Below are positions 29,037 to 38,081 of a stretch of 64,000 nucleotides of DNA, one piece after another (position 1 is the stretch's first letter; each line of letters opens with the position of its first letter). The notes below the pieces were generated by a model. That model searched no databases. It was not told the DNA's origin and saw only the letters and a list, made by a program, of their open reading frames with translations. Made by a program: the position numbers and the translations under genes. The DNA comes from Bradyrhizobium sp. 4. Lineage in GTDB: Bacteria; Pseudomonadota; Alphaproteobacteria; Rhizobiales; Xanthobacteraceae. The stretch spans positions 6,386,001 through 6,450,000 of the forward strand of contig NZ_CP064686.1 in the NCBI RefSeq assembly GCF_023100905.1, in the 5' to 3' direction.

Positions 29037-30092
29037 TCAGCACTTCACGCGCTTCTGCTCGCGGTCGACCGCGGCTTTGACGCCGGCGGAAGCGCGCGGA
29101 TATTTGCGGCCGACTTCGCCGAAGGCGGCGCACGCGGCCTCCTTTTCCTTCAGCGCCGCCAGCGACTGGCCGAGCCGCAGCAGGGCATCCGGCGCCTTGG
29201 CGGATTTGTCGTATTTGGTGGTGACGGCGAGGAAGGCTTCCGCGGAGTCGCGATATTGCTGGCGCTGGAAATAGCTCTCGCCGAGCCAGTATTGCGCGTC
29301 GCCGAGCAGCGGGTCGCTCGGATATTTCTGCGAGAAGTTCTTCATGGTCTGTTCGGCCAGCGCATAGTCCTTGCGCTGCATGTAGCCGATGCCGAGGTCG
29401 AATTCGTCGCGTGGCGTGGCCGAGGGCGGCAGCGTCGTCAGCGCCGGGGCGCCTGCGGGCGCGGGAGAGCCGGGTGGGGCCGGCGGATAGCCGGGCTGCG
29501 CAGCCTGAGGCGCGGCCGCTTGCGGATAGCGGGGGCCGCTGTTGGCGAGATCAAGCGGTTCGCCGGCGCCACGGCCGCCGGGCGCGCCGCTCGGGGCACC
29601 TGCAGGCATCGGTTGCTGCCCGCCGCCGAGCGCGCGCGGCGCACCCGGCGCATTCGGGCTCTGGTTCGGGTCGAAGGCATCGCCGCGGCGGCGCGGGCCC
29701 GGCGCGCCGGGCGCAGGCTGCTCCTGAACGATCGGCGCCGGAGAGGCGATTTGCGGCTGCTCGTAATTCGGCTGGGCCGCTTGCTGGTGCGGCGGCTGGC
29801 GATAGGCCGGGGCGGCTTGCGCGGGCGGCATGGCCGCGACGTTGGGCTGGACCGGCGTCTGGCCGGGCGCGCCTTGCGCGCCGCCCTCGAGCGCTCGCAG
29901 CCGCTCTTCGAGCTGGCGGTTGCGATATTGCAGCTCTTCGTTCTGGCCGGTGAGCTGGCGCAACTGGTTCTCCAGCCGCTCGATCCGCATCTCGGGATCT
30001 GCATCGTCCGACTGTGCGAGGGCGGGCGAGCACAAAGAGAGCAGCGCGGCGATCGCCACGGTGCCGGTGAAGACCTTAAATCTGGATGACAT
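29037..30092 (-). CDS. cpoB: Tol-Pal system periplasmic protein CpoB (YbgF)
   Basis: 351 residues. A signal peptide ends at PALAQSDD. A coiled coil (about 31-68, MRIERLENQLRQLTGQNEEL) mediates trimerisation. A linker of about 150 residues is very rich in Pro, Ala, Gln and Gly. A C-terminal TPR domain (about 225-345) contains DEFDLGIGYMQRKDYALAEQ and YWLGESYFQRQQYRDSA. CpoB links Tol-Pal to PBP1B-type murein synthesis during division in E. coli. The ATG at 30092 directly begins the signal peptide; an in-frame extension to 30242 does not look coding. The linker is much longer than in the E. coli protein. Confidence 0.93.
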   Translation of the reverse strand: MSSRFKVFTGTVAIAALLSLCSPALAQSDDADPEMRIERLENQLRQLTGQNEELQYRNRQLEERLRALEGGAQGAPGQTPVQPNVAAMPPAQAAPAYRQPPHQQAAQPNYEQPQIASPAPIVQEQPAPGAPGPRRRGDAFDPNQSPNAPGAPRALGGGQQPMPAGAPSGAPGGRGAGEPLDLANSGPRYPQAAAPQAAQPGYPPAPPGSPAPAGAPALTTLPPSATPRDEFDLGIGYMQRKDYALAEQTMKNFSQKYPSDPLLGDAQYWLGESYFQRQQYRDSAEAFLAVTTKYDKSAKAPDALLRLGQSLAALKEKEAACAAFGEVGRKYPRASAGVKAAVDREQKRVKC

Positions 30093-30217
30093 CTTGCCCT
30101 GACGACGAAAGCGAAATGGCCTGCGACCGAACATTCGACGCGCCACACATTGAAGCGGAGTACGCCAAAACTGTGACTGAAACAAAGGGGTTTCCGTCAC
30201 AGATGGCTGAAACGAAA

Positions 30218-30239
30218 CCGGCGCCCGAGAGGGCGCCGG
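30218..30239 (-). terminator. Intrinsic terminator after pal
   Basis: A perfect 9-bp G+C-rich stem (ccggcgccc/gggcgccgg) with loop gaga lies 41 bp beyond the pal stop. On the minus strand it is followed by TTTCGTTTC. It separates pal from cpoB, so cpoB probably has its own promoter between 30093 and 30217. Confidence 0.8.
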
Positions 30240-30279
30240 CATAATCGGTTTCTGAAGATGAACGGCGCCTGACCAATGG

Positions 30280-30768
30280 TCAGGAGCTCGCGTTCAGCAC
30301 GGTGACGGCGCGGCGGTTCTGCGACCAGCAGGAGATGTCGTTGCAAACGGCGACCGGCCGCTCCTTACCGTACGAGATCGTGCGCATGCGGTTCGGATCG
30401 ATGCCGCGCGAGGCGAGGAACGAACGCACCGACTGGGCGCGGCGGGCGCCGAGCGCGATGTTGTATTCGCGGGTGCCGCGTTCGTCGGCATGACCTTCGA
30501 CGGTGAAACTGTAGCGCGGATAGCTCTGGAGCCACTGCGCCTGCTTCTCCAGGGTCACGATCGCCTGCGGGGTCAGATCGGTCTGGTCGCTTTCGAAGAA
30601 CACGCGGTCGCCGACATTGACGACGAAGTCTTGCTGACTGCCCGGCGTCGCCGCGTTGGCCATCGCATCCGTGGCAGCATTCTTGTTGGCGCAGGCACCC
30701 ATCGACAACGCGACGGCAAGCACCGCGGCCAGCTTCAATCCCTGGAGGATGCGCATAGGATGTTTCAT
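30280..30768 (-). CDS. pal: Peptidoglycan-associated lipoprotein Pal
   Basis: 162 residues. A lipoprotein signal peptide ends in the lipobox LSMGAC, with Cys26 to be acylated. The OmpA-like domain begins after about 45 residues, and its murein-binding motif runs GHADERGTREYNIALGARRA with ISYGKERP downstream. Pal tethers the outer membrane to peptidoglycan and works with TolB. The ATG at 30768 has GGAGG seven bases upstream, better than the internal ATG 12 bp in. Unusually, two other genes separate pal from tolB here. Confidence 0.97.
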   Translation of the reverse strand: MKHPMRILQGLKLAAVLAVALSMGACANKNAATDAMANAATPGSQQDFVVNVGDRVFFESDQTDLTPQAIVTLEKQAQWLQSYPRYSFTVEGHADERGTREYNIALGARRAQSVRSFLASRGIDPNRMRTISYGKERPVAVCNDISCWSQNRRAVTVLNASS

Positions 30769-31025
30769 TCCGGAGCCTCCACGCTCACGTTTCGTCCACT
30801 GCTGTCCGGTCTACAGGGGGTTGGTTAAGCGAACGTTCCGTCAACCTTGATGGAACCTTGCCACAGCCGGTCAAATGCCCCCAACCAGCGAAAAGCAACC
30901 GTCATGGTTAATGGGTTGTAAATGTGGCGCGATGGTGAAGGCAAGCCGCGCCGACCGGCAAAAACCGCGGCCCTTGCTGGAATTTTAGGCTCTCGCGTGG
31001 AGACGCTGGGGCCTGACCTTGGGGC

Positions 31026-31790
31026 CTAGCGGGCAGAACCCGTTGCCGAGGCGGCTACGTCCGGGGTCCGCTGCGTGGCCAGCGACACCGGCCGCGGGGC
31101 CGCCTGGCGCGGGCTGCTGCGTTGAAACAACATGCGCCGCTCAAAAGCGCTGGAGCGCATGATCGGAAAGCGCGTCAGAACCTTTTCCCGCAGGTTCCGG
31201 AAATCGGACGCCATCAGCACGGCCTTCTTGGTGGGCCAGCCCGGAAACCCGCGGGGCTCCGATGAAATAGTCTCGTGCAGGAAGATGCGACGATAAAACG
31301 CCTGATGATCGGTCCGGATCATGGCCAGCCCGGTGTCGGCGTTGAAATGATCGCAAGCCACAAAAGCCAGCCGCACCGTCAGATAGGGCAGCTCCGGAAA
31401 ACGCTGGTGCTTTTCGGGATCAGCAACAAACCGGCATGGATCGATGAGAACTTCGCCGCGGTCGAGGCGGGGATGCAAGACGTCGCCAAACACTTCGGTC
31501 GTGTAGGACATTCGCCAGTCAGACGTCAGGACGTGAATGCGAACGGAGCTGCAGAGCTCTCCATCGACATAGACCCCGAAATTCCAGGTGTTGGGCGCAT
31601 CGTCGAAGCGATCAGTCACGCGCCGCGACTCCGACGGCTCGATCAGTCCGGCATGCAGATAGGCCCGGTACCGCATCAGATAGAGGTTGTCTCGGTCCTC
31701 AGGAGTTTCGATCAGGCGGTAATCGATGCGGTCAAACAGAGCGGCTCCCCGCGGAAGGAGCACCGTTTGCGGTTCAGCTCCAGACGTCAT
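31026..31790 (-). CDS. FeeM-like N-acyl amino acid synthase (GNAT fold)
   Basis: 254 residues. The segment YRLIETPEDRDNLYLMRYRAYLHAGLI followed by VYVDGELCSSVRIHVL and the core GEVLIDPCRFVAD match the FeeM / autoinducer-synthase-like acyltransferase group. Members take an acyl chain from acyl carrier protein or CoA and attach it to an amino acid. A conserved arginine block follows (PYLTVRLAFVACDHF). The natural product is unknown here. The C-terminal 30 residues are Arg/Ser-rich and low in complexity. It lies between a GGDEF-EAL gene and pal, inside the tol-pal locus, with a CtrA-type site 46 bp upstream of its ATG. Confidence 0.78.
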   Translation of the reverse strand: MTSGAEPQTVLLPRGAALFDRIDYRLIETPEDRDNLYLMRYRAYLHAGLIEPSESRRVTDRFDDAPNTWNFGVYVDGELCSSVRIHVLTSDWRMSYTTEVFGDVLHPRLDRGEVLIDPCRFVADPEKHQRFPELPYLTVRLAFVACDHFNADTGLAMIRTDHQAFYRRIFLHETISSEPRGFPGWPTKKAVLMASDFRNLREKVLTRFPIMRSSAFERRMLFQRSSPRQAAPRPVSLATQRTPDVAASATGSAR

Positions 31791-31835
31791 CCAGTACCCC
31801 TACACTCCAAAGCAACTTCTGCGAGTGTGGGGAGA

Positions 31836-31851
31836 TTAATGGTTCATTAAC
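31836..31851 (+). promoter_or_regulatory. Candidate CtrA binding site upstream of the FeeM-like gene
   Basis: TTAATGGTTCATTAAC is a full match to TTAA-N7-TTAAC, lying 46 bp before the minus-strand start at 31790. In Caulobacter such sites put genes under cell-cycle control. The motif is short, so binding must be tested. Confidence 0.5.
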
Positions 31852-31951
31852 GGAATTGCAAAGGCTTAGAAACGTTAGGGTTAACCTTTGCAGCCCGCAA
31901 AAACACGGACGAACGAGAGCTAAATACGTTGAGGAGTGAGGCAGAGAAAGA

Positions 31952-34282
31952 TCAGGCGATCGATCGCGAGGACACCATGACGATCTGGTCCTCAGCCCCG
32001 CGACGGCCATGCGAGGCATTGAGCAATTGGCGAATCCGGACTGCCGGCACCGGCCGGCTGAACAGATAGCCCTGCCCTTCGGTCACGGTGCCGTCGGCGC
32101 TGATCAGCTCCAGCTGATCATTGGTCTCGATGCCCTCGACCACGACGGCCATGCCGAGATCGGCCGACAGCCGCGCCACGCCGCGCAGCAGCGTCAGCGG
32201 CCGGTCGGCATCGATGCCTTCGAGGAAGGAGCGGTCGATCTTCACCTTCTGCATCGGGAAATTGTGCAGGTAGCTGAGGCTCGAATAGCCGGTGCCGAAA
32301 TCATCCAGCGAAATGCGCACGCCGATCGCATGCAATTGCGACAGGATGTCGTGCGTCAGCTGGGTGTTGCGCAACAGCGAGGATTCGGTGATCTCGATCT
32401 CCAGCCGATGCGCCGGGAGCCCCGAAACCTCGAGCGCGTAGCGGATTTCGCTCAAGACGTCGCGCTGGTGGAATTGCTGCGGCGAGAAGTTGACGGCGAC
32501 GTTGACGCCCTCCGGCCATTTCATGCATTCCATGCAGGCGCGGCGCAGGATCCAGCGGCCGAGATCGACGATCAGCCCCATGTCCTCGGCGACCGGGATG
32601 ATGTCCACCGGCGAGACCGTGCCGCGCACCGGATGATTCCAGCGCAGCAGCGCCTCGCACGTCGTGATCTTGCCGGACTTCAAATTCACCAGCGGCTGGT
32701 AGAACAGCTCGAATTCCTCGTTGGCGAGCGCCTTGCGCAGGTCGAGCTCGAGGATGCGGCGCGCCTCCACGGTCGCCGCCATCTCGTCGCGGAAGAAGCA
32801 GAAGGTGCCGCGGCCGTCGGCCTTGGCCCGGTACAGCGCCATGTCGGCGTTCTTGAGCAGCGTGTCCGCGCTGACGCCCTCCGGAGAGGTCAACGCGATG
32901 CCGACGCTGGCCCCGATCTCGACCAGATGATTGTCGATGCGGTAGCGCTCGCTCAGCCGTTCGACGATCCGGCGCGCCAGCGCGGCGGCGTCCTCGGGCG
33001 AGGAGATGTTCTCCTGGAACACGACGAATTCGTCACCGCCGAAGCGGGCGACGAAATCCTCCGGGCGCAGCATCTCGCGCAGGCGGTTGGCGACCGCGCA
33101 CAGCAGCTGGTCGCCGCAGGGATGGCCGAGCGTGTCGTTGACCTGCTTGAACTGGTCGAGATCGACGAACAGCAGCGCGGACAGGCGCTCGGCGTCGTGC
33201 GAGATCGCCAGCAGCCTTTCGATCTCGTCGCGGAAATGAACGCGGTTGGGGAGCGCGGTGAGGTCGTCGTAGCGCGCCAGATGCGTAATCTTGGCCTCGG
33301 CGCTGCGACGGTCGGTAATGTCCTCGAGCAGCACCACCGCGCCGCCGTCAGCCATCGGCTGGACAGTCCAGGACAACGACCGGTTTCGCTGCGTGTCGGG
33401 ATCGGCGGTGATGATCTCCTTGGCTTGCGAACTCTCGATGTCCGCGACGATCCGCTCGCCGCTCCCAGCCGAGATGGATCCGGCGCTGACGCACGCCGCG
33501 ACGATGTCACGCGCGTTGATGCCGCGCTGCGCGAGACCTTCCGGCAGGTTCATCATTGCGCCGAAGCGGTGATTCATGACCGCCAGCTGTCCGTCGACGC
33601 GGAACATGCAGAGGCCGTGCGGCATGTTGTTCAGCGCCGTATCGAACTGGCCGGCGAGCGCGGCTTCACGTTCCCGTGCCACGACCGCTCCCATGAAGAT
33701 TCGGTGCAGATTCACCGAAAGCTGCATGATCGCCATCAGGAACGCGCCGCTGACCAGCGCCATCGCGATGTAGTAGGGCGTTCCACGCAGCGCCAGGGCA
33801 AGCACGGCCGGGCCGAAAATCAGCACGGCCTGGAGGTGGAAGATCGCAGGCCGGCCATATGCCCTGCCCGCGCCGCCCGCCGCGATTCCGGTGGTGACCG
33901 ACAAGGCTATCATGTGAGCCACGGCGTCGTCCGTGGCCAACAGGGCGGTGGCGCACCAGATGCCGATCGCAGCCGCCTGGATCTTTGCCCCGATCTGATA
34001 GCGCTTCTGCCAGCGTGCGGCCGCCTCGACGGTCATGACCGCCTGACGTGCCTGATAGAGGCGCAGGTCGATCGCCCGCGCGGACCCGGCCAGGATCAGA
34101 AGTGCGACGCACGCCCAGATCAGCGGCTCGCCCGTCCTCAGCGCGGTCAGGGCCGCACCAATCGACACGAAAATGAGTCCGGCCAGCAACGGGCCAGGCG
34201 CTTCGAACAGCGAATCGATTTGCGCCGCCGAAGTTTTCGGCGGCCGCTGTTCCGGCTCTCCGCTCTGACTTGCAAACTGCAT
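31952..34282 (-). CDS. Membrane-bound GGDEF-EAL bifunctional c-di-GMP enzyme with PAS
   Basis: 776 residues. About five to six helices (25-200) form a membrane sensor, followed by a PAS domain (about 215-330, with LNNMPHGLCMFRVDGQ). The GGDEF domain carries an intact active-site motif FGGDEF near 416, and RxxD (RPED) five residues ahead is a complete inhibitory I-site. The EAL domain has CEALLRW near 540, DDFGTGYSSLSYL and other metal-site residues. Both activities, synthesis and hydrolysis of c-di-GMP, look possible. It is encoded between tolB (241 bp upstream) and the FeeM-like gene (161 bp downstream) on the same strand. A 778-codon antisense frame is a shadow. Confidence 0.92.
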   Translation of the reverse strand: MQFASQSGEPEQRPPKTSAAQIDSLFEAPGPLLAGLIFVSIGAALTALRTGEPLIWACVALLILAGSARAIDLRLYQARQAVMTVEAAARWQKRYQIGAKIQAAAIGIWCATALLATDDAVAHMIALSVTTGIAAGGAGRAYGRPAIFHLQAVLIFGPAVLALALRGTPYYIAMALVSGAFLMAIMQLSVNLHRIFMGAVVAREREAALAGQFDTALNNMPHGLCMFRVDGQLAVMNHRFGAMMNLPEGLAQRGINARDIVAACVSAGSISAGSGERIVADIESSQAKEIITADPDTQRNRSLSWTVQPMADGGAVVLLEDITDRRSAEAKITHLARYDDLTALPNRVHFRDEIERLLAISHDAERLSALLFVDLDQFKQVNDTLGHPCGDQLLCAVANRLREMLRPEDFVARFGGDEFVVFQENISSPEDAAALARRIVERLSERYRIDNHLVEIGASVGIALTSPEGVSADTLLKNADMALYRAKADGRGTFCFFRDEMAATVEARRILELDLRKALANEEFELFYQPLVNLKSGKITTCEALLRWNHPVRGTVSPVDIIPVAEDMGLIVDLGRWILRRACMECMKWPEGVNVAVNFSPQQFHQRDVLSEIRYALEVSGLPAHRLEIEITESSLLRNTQLTHDILSQLHAIGVRISLDDFGTGYSSLSYLHNFPMQKVKIDRSFLEGIDADRPLTLLRGVARLSADLGMAVVVEGIETNDQLELISADGTVTEGQGYLFSRPVPAVRIRQLLNASHGRRGAEDQIVMVSSRSIA

Positions 34283-34523
34283 CTGGTGTTTACGCGCGTC
34301 CTGTCTGGAGCGCAGTTTTACCGATCCGGTATGAAGTCTTTCTGAGGGAACATCGTTAAAGTCGAGTTGTTTTGAATGACCAATAGTCGAAATACATCAA
34401 TAGAAACAAACCGATGGGAAAAGTTTGCCGAGTGCAACCTTAAAGAACAATTATCGCGGGGACACATCTGGCAAAGTTTCGGAAAAGGCGCGCGGTCAAA
34501 TCATCGCGCGCCGCGGGCGACGG

Positions 34524-35885
34524 CTAGCCCGATGTCGAGGACAATAGCGGCGACCATGCCGGGTCGGAGGCGAAGCCCGGCGTCGGCACCTTCAGCTCGT
34601 TGCGCCCCGAGATGTCGACGGAGTATAGCGACGGCCCGCCGCTGCCGCCGGGATCGCGGAAGAACATCAGCACGCGGCCGTTCGGCGAGAAGGTCGGACC
34701 TTCGTTGTGGTAGCCGGAGGTGAGAAGCCGTTCGCCGGAGCCGTCCGGCTTCATCACGCCGATCGAGAACTGCCCGCCGCCTTGCCTGGTGAAGGCGATG
34801 TAATCGCCGCGCGGCGACCACACCGGCGTCGAATAGGTTGCGTTGTTGTCGTCCTTGGAGAAGGAGATGCGCTGCGCCGCTCCGCCGCCCGCGGCCATGA
34901 CATAGATCTGCGATCTGCCGCCGCGATCGGACTCGAAGCAGATGCGGGTGCCGTCCGGAGAGTAGGAAGGTGAGGTGTCGATCGCGGGCGTGTCGGTGAG
35001 GCGCGTGGTCGAGCGCGAGCGCAGATCCATCACGAACAGGTTGGAATTGCCGCCCTGCTGCAGGCTCATGATGACGCGCTGGCCGTCCGGCGAGAACCTC
35101 GGCGCAAAGGTCATGCCCGGGAAGTTGCCGACGATCTCGCGCTGGCCGGTCTCGATGTTGAACAGGTAGACCTTCGGATCGCCCTGGCCGAATTCCATGT
35201 AGGTGATCTCTTGCGAGTTCGGCGAGAAGCGCGGCGTCAGCACGAGGTCGGAGCCGCGGGTCAGATAGCGCACATTGGCGCCGTCCTGGTCCATCATCGC
35301 GAGCCGCTTGACGCGGCGCTCCTTCGGCCCGGTCTCGTCGACGAACACCACGCGGCTGTCGAAATAGCCCTTCTCGCCGGTCAGCTTCTCATAGATCTGG
35401 TCGGAGATGATGTGGGCGATGCGACGCCAATATTCCGGCGAGGTGAAATATTGCTGGCCGGCGAGCTGCTGGCCGGTGACCACGTCCCACAAGCGGAATT
35501 CGGCCTTGAGGCGACCGTCCGGCTGCCGCGTCATGCGGCCGGTGACGAGGGCCTGCGCGTTTAGGGTTTTCCAGTTCTCGAATTGCGGCGCGACGTCGAT
35601 GTTGCTGATGCGCTCGATGAAGGCGGCCTGGTCGACCGGCGCGAACAGGCCCGAGCGCTTCAGATTGTTGGTGATGACCTGGGTGACGCCGTTGCCGACG
35701 TCGCCGTCGGCGGGCGAGCCCGGCACGAAATTGGTGATCGCAATCGGGATCGGCCGAAATTCCGTGGGATTGATTTCAAGCCGCTTTTGGGCCTGTGCCA
35801 GGGCATGTCCGCCCCCAAGCATCGCCAGCGCCGATCCACTGACGGTCATAAAGCGGCGGCGGGTGATCGATCGAGCGTCATTCAT
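34524..35885 (-). CDS. tolB: Tol-Pal system protein TolB
   Basis: 453 residues. TolB is a periplasmic beta-propeller that links TolA to Pal. The N-terminal domain follows the signal, then repeats of the form SPDGTRICFESDRGG and SPNGRVLMFFRD make six blades. The leader is unusual: MNDARSITRRRFMTVSGSAL contains a twin-arginine motif (TRRRFM), suggesting Tat export rather than the Sec route used by E. coli TolB. The ATG at 35885 was chosen because it precedes this leader by ten residues; a longer frame to 35954 adds nothing leader-like. It begins 23 bp after tolA. Confidence 0.95.
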   Translation of the reverse strand: MNDARSITRRRFMTVSGSALAMLGGGHALAQAQKRLEINPTEFRPIPIAITNFVPGSPADGDVGNGVTQVITNNLKRSGLFAPVDQAAFIERISNIDVAPQFENWKTLNAQALVTGRMTRQPDGRLKAEFRLWDVVTGQQLAGQQYFTSPEYWRRIAHIISDQIYEKLTGEKGYFDSRVVFVDETGPKERRVKRLAMMDQDGANVRYLTRGSDLVLTPRFSPNSQEITYMEFGQGDPKVYLFNIETGQREIVGNFPGMTFAPRFSPDGQRVIMSLQQGGNSNLFVMDLRSRSTTRLTDTPAIDTSPSYSPDGTRICFESDRGGRSQIYVMAAGGGAAQRISFSKDDNNATYSTPVWSPRGDYIAFTRQGGGQFSIGVMKPDGSGERLLTSGYHNEGPTFSPNGRVLMFFRDPGGSGGPSLYSVDISGRNELKVPTPGFASDPAWSPLLSSTSG

Positions 35886-35908
35886 CGCAAAATTCTTTTG
35901 TTCGGATG

Positions 35909-36868
35909 TCACAACATATCTTTCAGGCCGAAGCGCATCGGAATGGTTTTCCAAGTGTCATACTGCTGCTTTGGCAGGAACGAATAGACCTGACATTGTA
36001 CGATGGCTCGCTTGCCACTCTCCGCCACTGCCTGAGCGATCGACCGGGACGGTCCTCTCGCCGCAACGACGACCGGCTCGGATGCCAGCGATCCATCGAT
36101 CTTCATGAAAATATCAATGTCGGCTTCGTATTGATCGGCGTCCTGCCCGTTATAGGTGGGCGTGAAGCAGCGCTTGACCGCTGCCATGAACGCGCCTTGC
36201 CAGGTCGCAACGTTGTTAGCGGCCGTCCCGGTCGTCGATCCCAGCGCGGCGGACGCATTCAGAGTCGATCCCGTGAGCTCGTGCCGGGTCGCGGCGCGCT
36301 TGTCGAGATCTCGGGCAATCTGCGCGGGATCGAAGCTGCGCTCCTTGGGCTTCGGCTGCTGCGGCGGCTGCACCGCCGCGACCTTTTGCTCGGGCGGCTT
36401 GGGTGGCGGCTTCTTGGTGTCCAGCTTTTTCTGCAGTTCGGCGATCGGATCTTCCTTGGCCGGATCAGGCTTCTTTTCCTGTGGCTTCGGCTCTTCCTTC
36501 GGCTTCGCCTCAGCGACGGGCTTGGGCGGCTCGGGCTTTTTCTCGACCGGCTTTTCGACGGGTTTTGGCGGCGGTTCGGGCGTCGAGTTTGTCTTGATCA
36601 GCTCTTTCTTCTCGGTGACCTTGCCGACGGCGTCTTCCTCGGGCTTGGCTTCCGCAATCTTCTCGACCTTCGGCTTCGGCTCTTTCTTGTCGCCGGTCTT
36701 CTGCCCCGACATCATCTGCGCGAGCTGGTCGGTGGAGATGATGTCGATCGGCAGCGACTCTTCGGCCGGCACGAAAGCCCTGCTGCTAAAGGTGACGAGC
36801 CCCCATCCCAGCACGAGGACGTGGAGGGCAATCGACGCAACGAGTGTCTTGTCGACCTTCACCTTCAC
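35909..36868 (-). CDS. tolA: Tol-Pal system protein TolA (TonB-like)
   Basis: 319 residues. One N-terminal helix (about 8-30, VASIALHVLVLGWGLVTF) anchors it in the inner membrane and contacts TolQR. The middle (about 50-190) is a Lys/Pro/Glu-rich spacer (PPPKPVEKPVEKKPEPPKP) that spans the periplasm. A C-terminal domain (about 235-319) resembles TolA/TonB (TPTYNGQDADQYEADIDIFM, then GSLASEPVVV). TolA transmits proton motive force to TolB-Pal. It starts 3 bp after tolR. Confidence 0.92.
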   Translation of the reverse strand: MKVKVDKTLVASIALHVLVLGWGLVTFSSRAFVPAEESLPIDIISTDQLAQMMSGQKTGDKKEPKPKVEKIAEAKPEEDAVGKVTEKKELIKTNSTPEPPPKPVEKPVEKKPEPPKPVAEAKPKEEPKPQEKKPDPAKEDPIAELQKKLDTKKPPPKPPEQKVAAVQPPQQPKPKERSFDPAQIARDLDKRAATRHELTGSTLNASAALGSTTGTAANNVATWQGAFMAAVKRCFTPTYNGQDADQYEADIDIFMKIDGSLASEPVVVAARGPSRSIAQAVAESGKRAIVQCQVYSFLPKQQYDTWKTIPMRFGLKDML

Positions 36869-36871
36869 GGT

Positions 36872-37321
36872 CTACCCCTGATCCGCTTCCGTGACGAGCG
36901 CCAGCTTCTTGAAGCCTGCGCCGGACAACTGGCCCATGACCTTGGCCACCGTCCCGTAATCCGCCTTCTTGTCGGCACGCAGATAGATCCGTTCCTCGAG
37001 CCCGCCGCGCGCGTCCGTGATCGCCTTCAGCTTCGGGATCAGTTCGTTGATCGCGATCTCGGCGTCGTTGATGAACACCTTGCCCTTGATGTCGACCGAC
37101 ATCTGGATCGGCTTCTGGTCGTTGTTTTCGAGGCTCTTGGCCTGGGTCTGCGGCAGGTCGAGCGGCACGCCGACCGTCAGCATCGGCGCCGACACCATGA
37201 AGATGATGAGCAGCACCAGCATCACGTCCACCATCGGCGTGACATTGATTTCGGCCACGACCGGCTTGCGCCGGCCACGGCGTCCACCGCCTCCGGACGA
37301 ACTCGCAACGTTCATGCCCAT
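36872..37321 (-). CDS. tolR: Tol-Pal system protein TolR
   Basis: 149 residues, an ExbD/TolR-family subunit of the inner-membrane proton channel. A Gly/Arg-rich cytoplasmic head is followed by EINVTPMVDVMLVLLIIFMV, the family's single helix with the essential Asp in PMVDVML. The periplasmic domain ends at ALVTEADQG. The head GGGGRRGRRKP is typical of alphaproteobacteria. The start at the first ATG (37321) or the ATG two codons in cannot be separated. Confidence 0.96.
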   Translation of the reverse strand: MGMNVASSSGGGGRRGRRKPVVAEINVTPMVDVMLVLLIIFMVSAPMLTVGVPLDLPQTQAKSLENNDQKPIQMSVDIKGKVFINDAEIAINELIPKLKAITDARGGLEERIYLRADKKADYGTVAKVMGQLSGAGFKKLALVTEADQG

Positions 37322-37364
37322 GGTCTGGTGCCCAAATTGCCCTTCACACTATACATGCCGTCCG

Positions 37365-38081
37365 TCAGCCCCGCTCGTCGATCTGGCGCGACAGGATGGC
37401 TGAAAATTCATCGGCGAAGCCTTCGAGCCGCTGGGCCTGCCGGTTCACCTCGGAGGTGAACTTATTGTAGAAAATAGTGGCAGGAATGGCGGCGATAAGG
37501 CCGACGGCGGTCGCAAACAGCGCCTCCGCGATGCCGGGGGCCACCACCGCCAGAGAGGTATTTTTAGACGCCGCGATCGACTGGAAGCTCGACATGATGC
37601 CCCAGACGGTGCCGAACAGGCCGACGAACGGGCCTGCGGAGCCAACGGTGGCGAGCACCAGCAGCCGGCGTTCCAGCCGCTCCACCTCGCGGGCGATCGA
37701 CACATTCATGACCTTGTCGATGCGCATCTGAAGGCCTGCGACCGAGCGGGCCTGGCTCTCGAACGAACGTTTCCACTCGCGCATCGCCGCGACGAAGCAG
37801 GCCGCCATGGAATGCGTCGGCTTGGCCGAGAGCGTGCGATAGAGGTCTTCGATCGACTCGCCGGACCAGAAAGCTTGCTCGAAACGGTCCATCGAGCGGC
37901 GGGTGCGGGCAAACAGGAAGATCTTGTCGATGGCGATCGCCCAGACCCAGACCGAGCAGGCGAGAAGCCCCAGCATCACGGCTTTCACGATCCAGTGAGC
38001 CTGCCAGAACAGCGCGATCAGCGACACGTCCGCGGAAGCGGCAACCGGAAGGGCTGACTGAGCCACGTCGGCCGGATTCAT
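37365..38081 (-). CDS. tolQ: Tol-Pal system protein TolQ
   Basis: 238 residues, a MotA/TolQ/ExbB-family inner-membrane subunit that with TolR converts proton motive force into motion. Three helices are visible: about 30-50, 130-155 (VGSAGPFVGLFGTVWGIM) and 170-195 (GIAEALFATAVGLIAAIPA). The family motif GTVWGIMSSF and the conserved GxxEALxxTAxGL are intact. It is the first gene of tolQRAB. The ybgC thioesterase gene that precedes tolQ in many proteobacteria is absent from this position. Confidence 0.96.
   Translation of the reverse strand: MNPADVAQSALPVAASADVSLIALFWQAHWIVKAVMLGLLACSVWVWAIAIDKIFLFARTRRSMDRFEQAFWSGESIEDLYRTLSAKPTHSMAACFVAAMREWKRSFESQARSVAGLQMRIDKVMNVSIAREVERLERRLLVLATVGSAGPFVGLFGTVWGIMSSFQSIAASKNTSLAVVAPGIAEALFATAVGLIAAIPATIFYNKFTSEVNRQAQRLEGFADEFSAILSRQIDERG

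Noticed and set aside
32009..34345. 778-codon open frame on the plus strand
   Set aside because: It is antisense to the GGDEF-EAL gene, whose domains are intact. It reads as an Arg/His/Asp/Gln/Ala-rich sequence with no domain, a typical GC-rich shadow.
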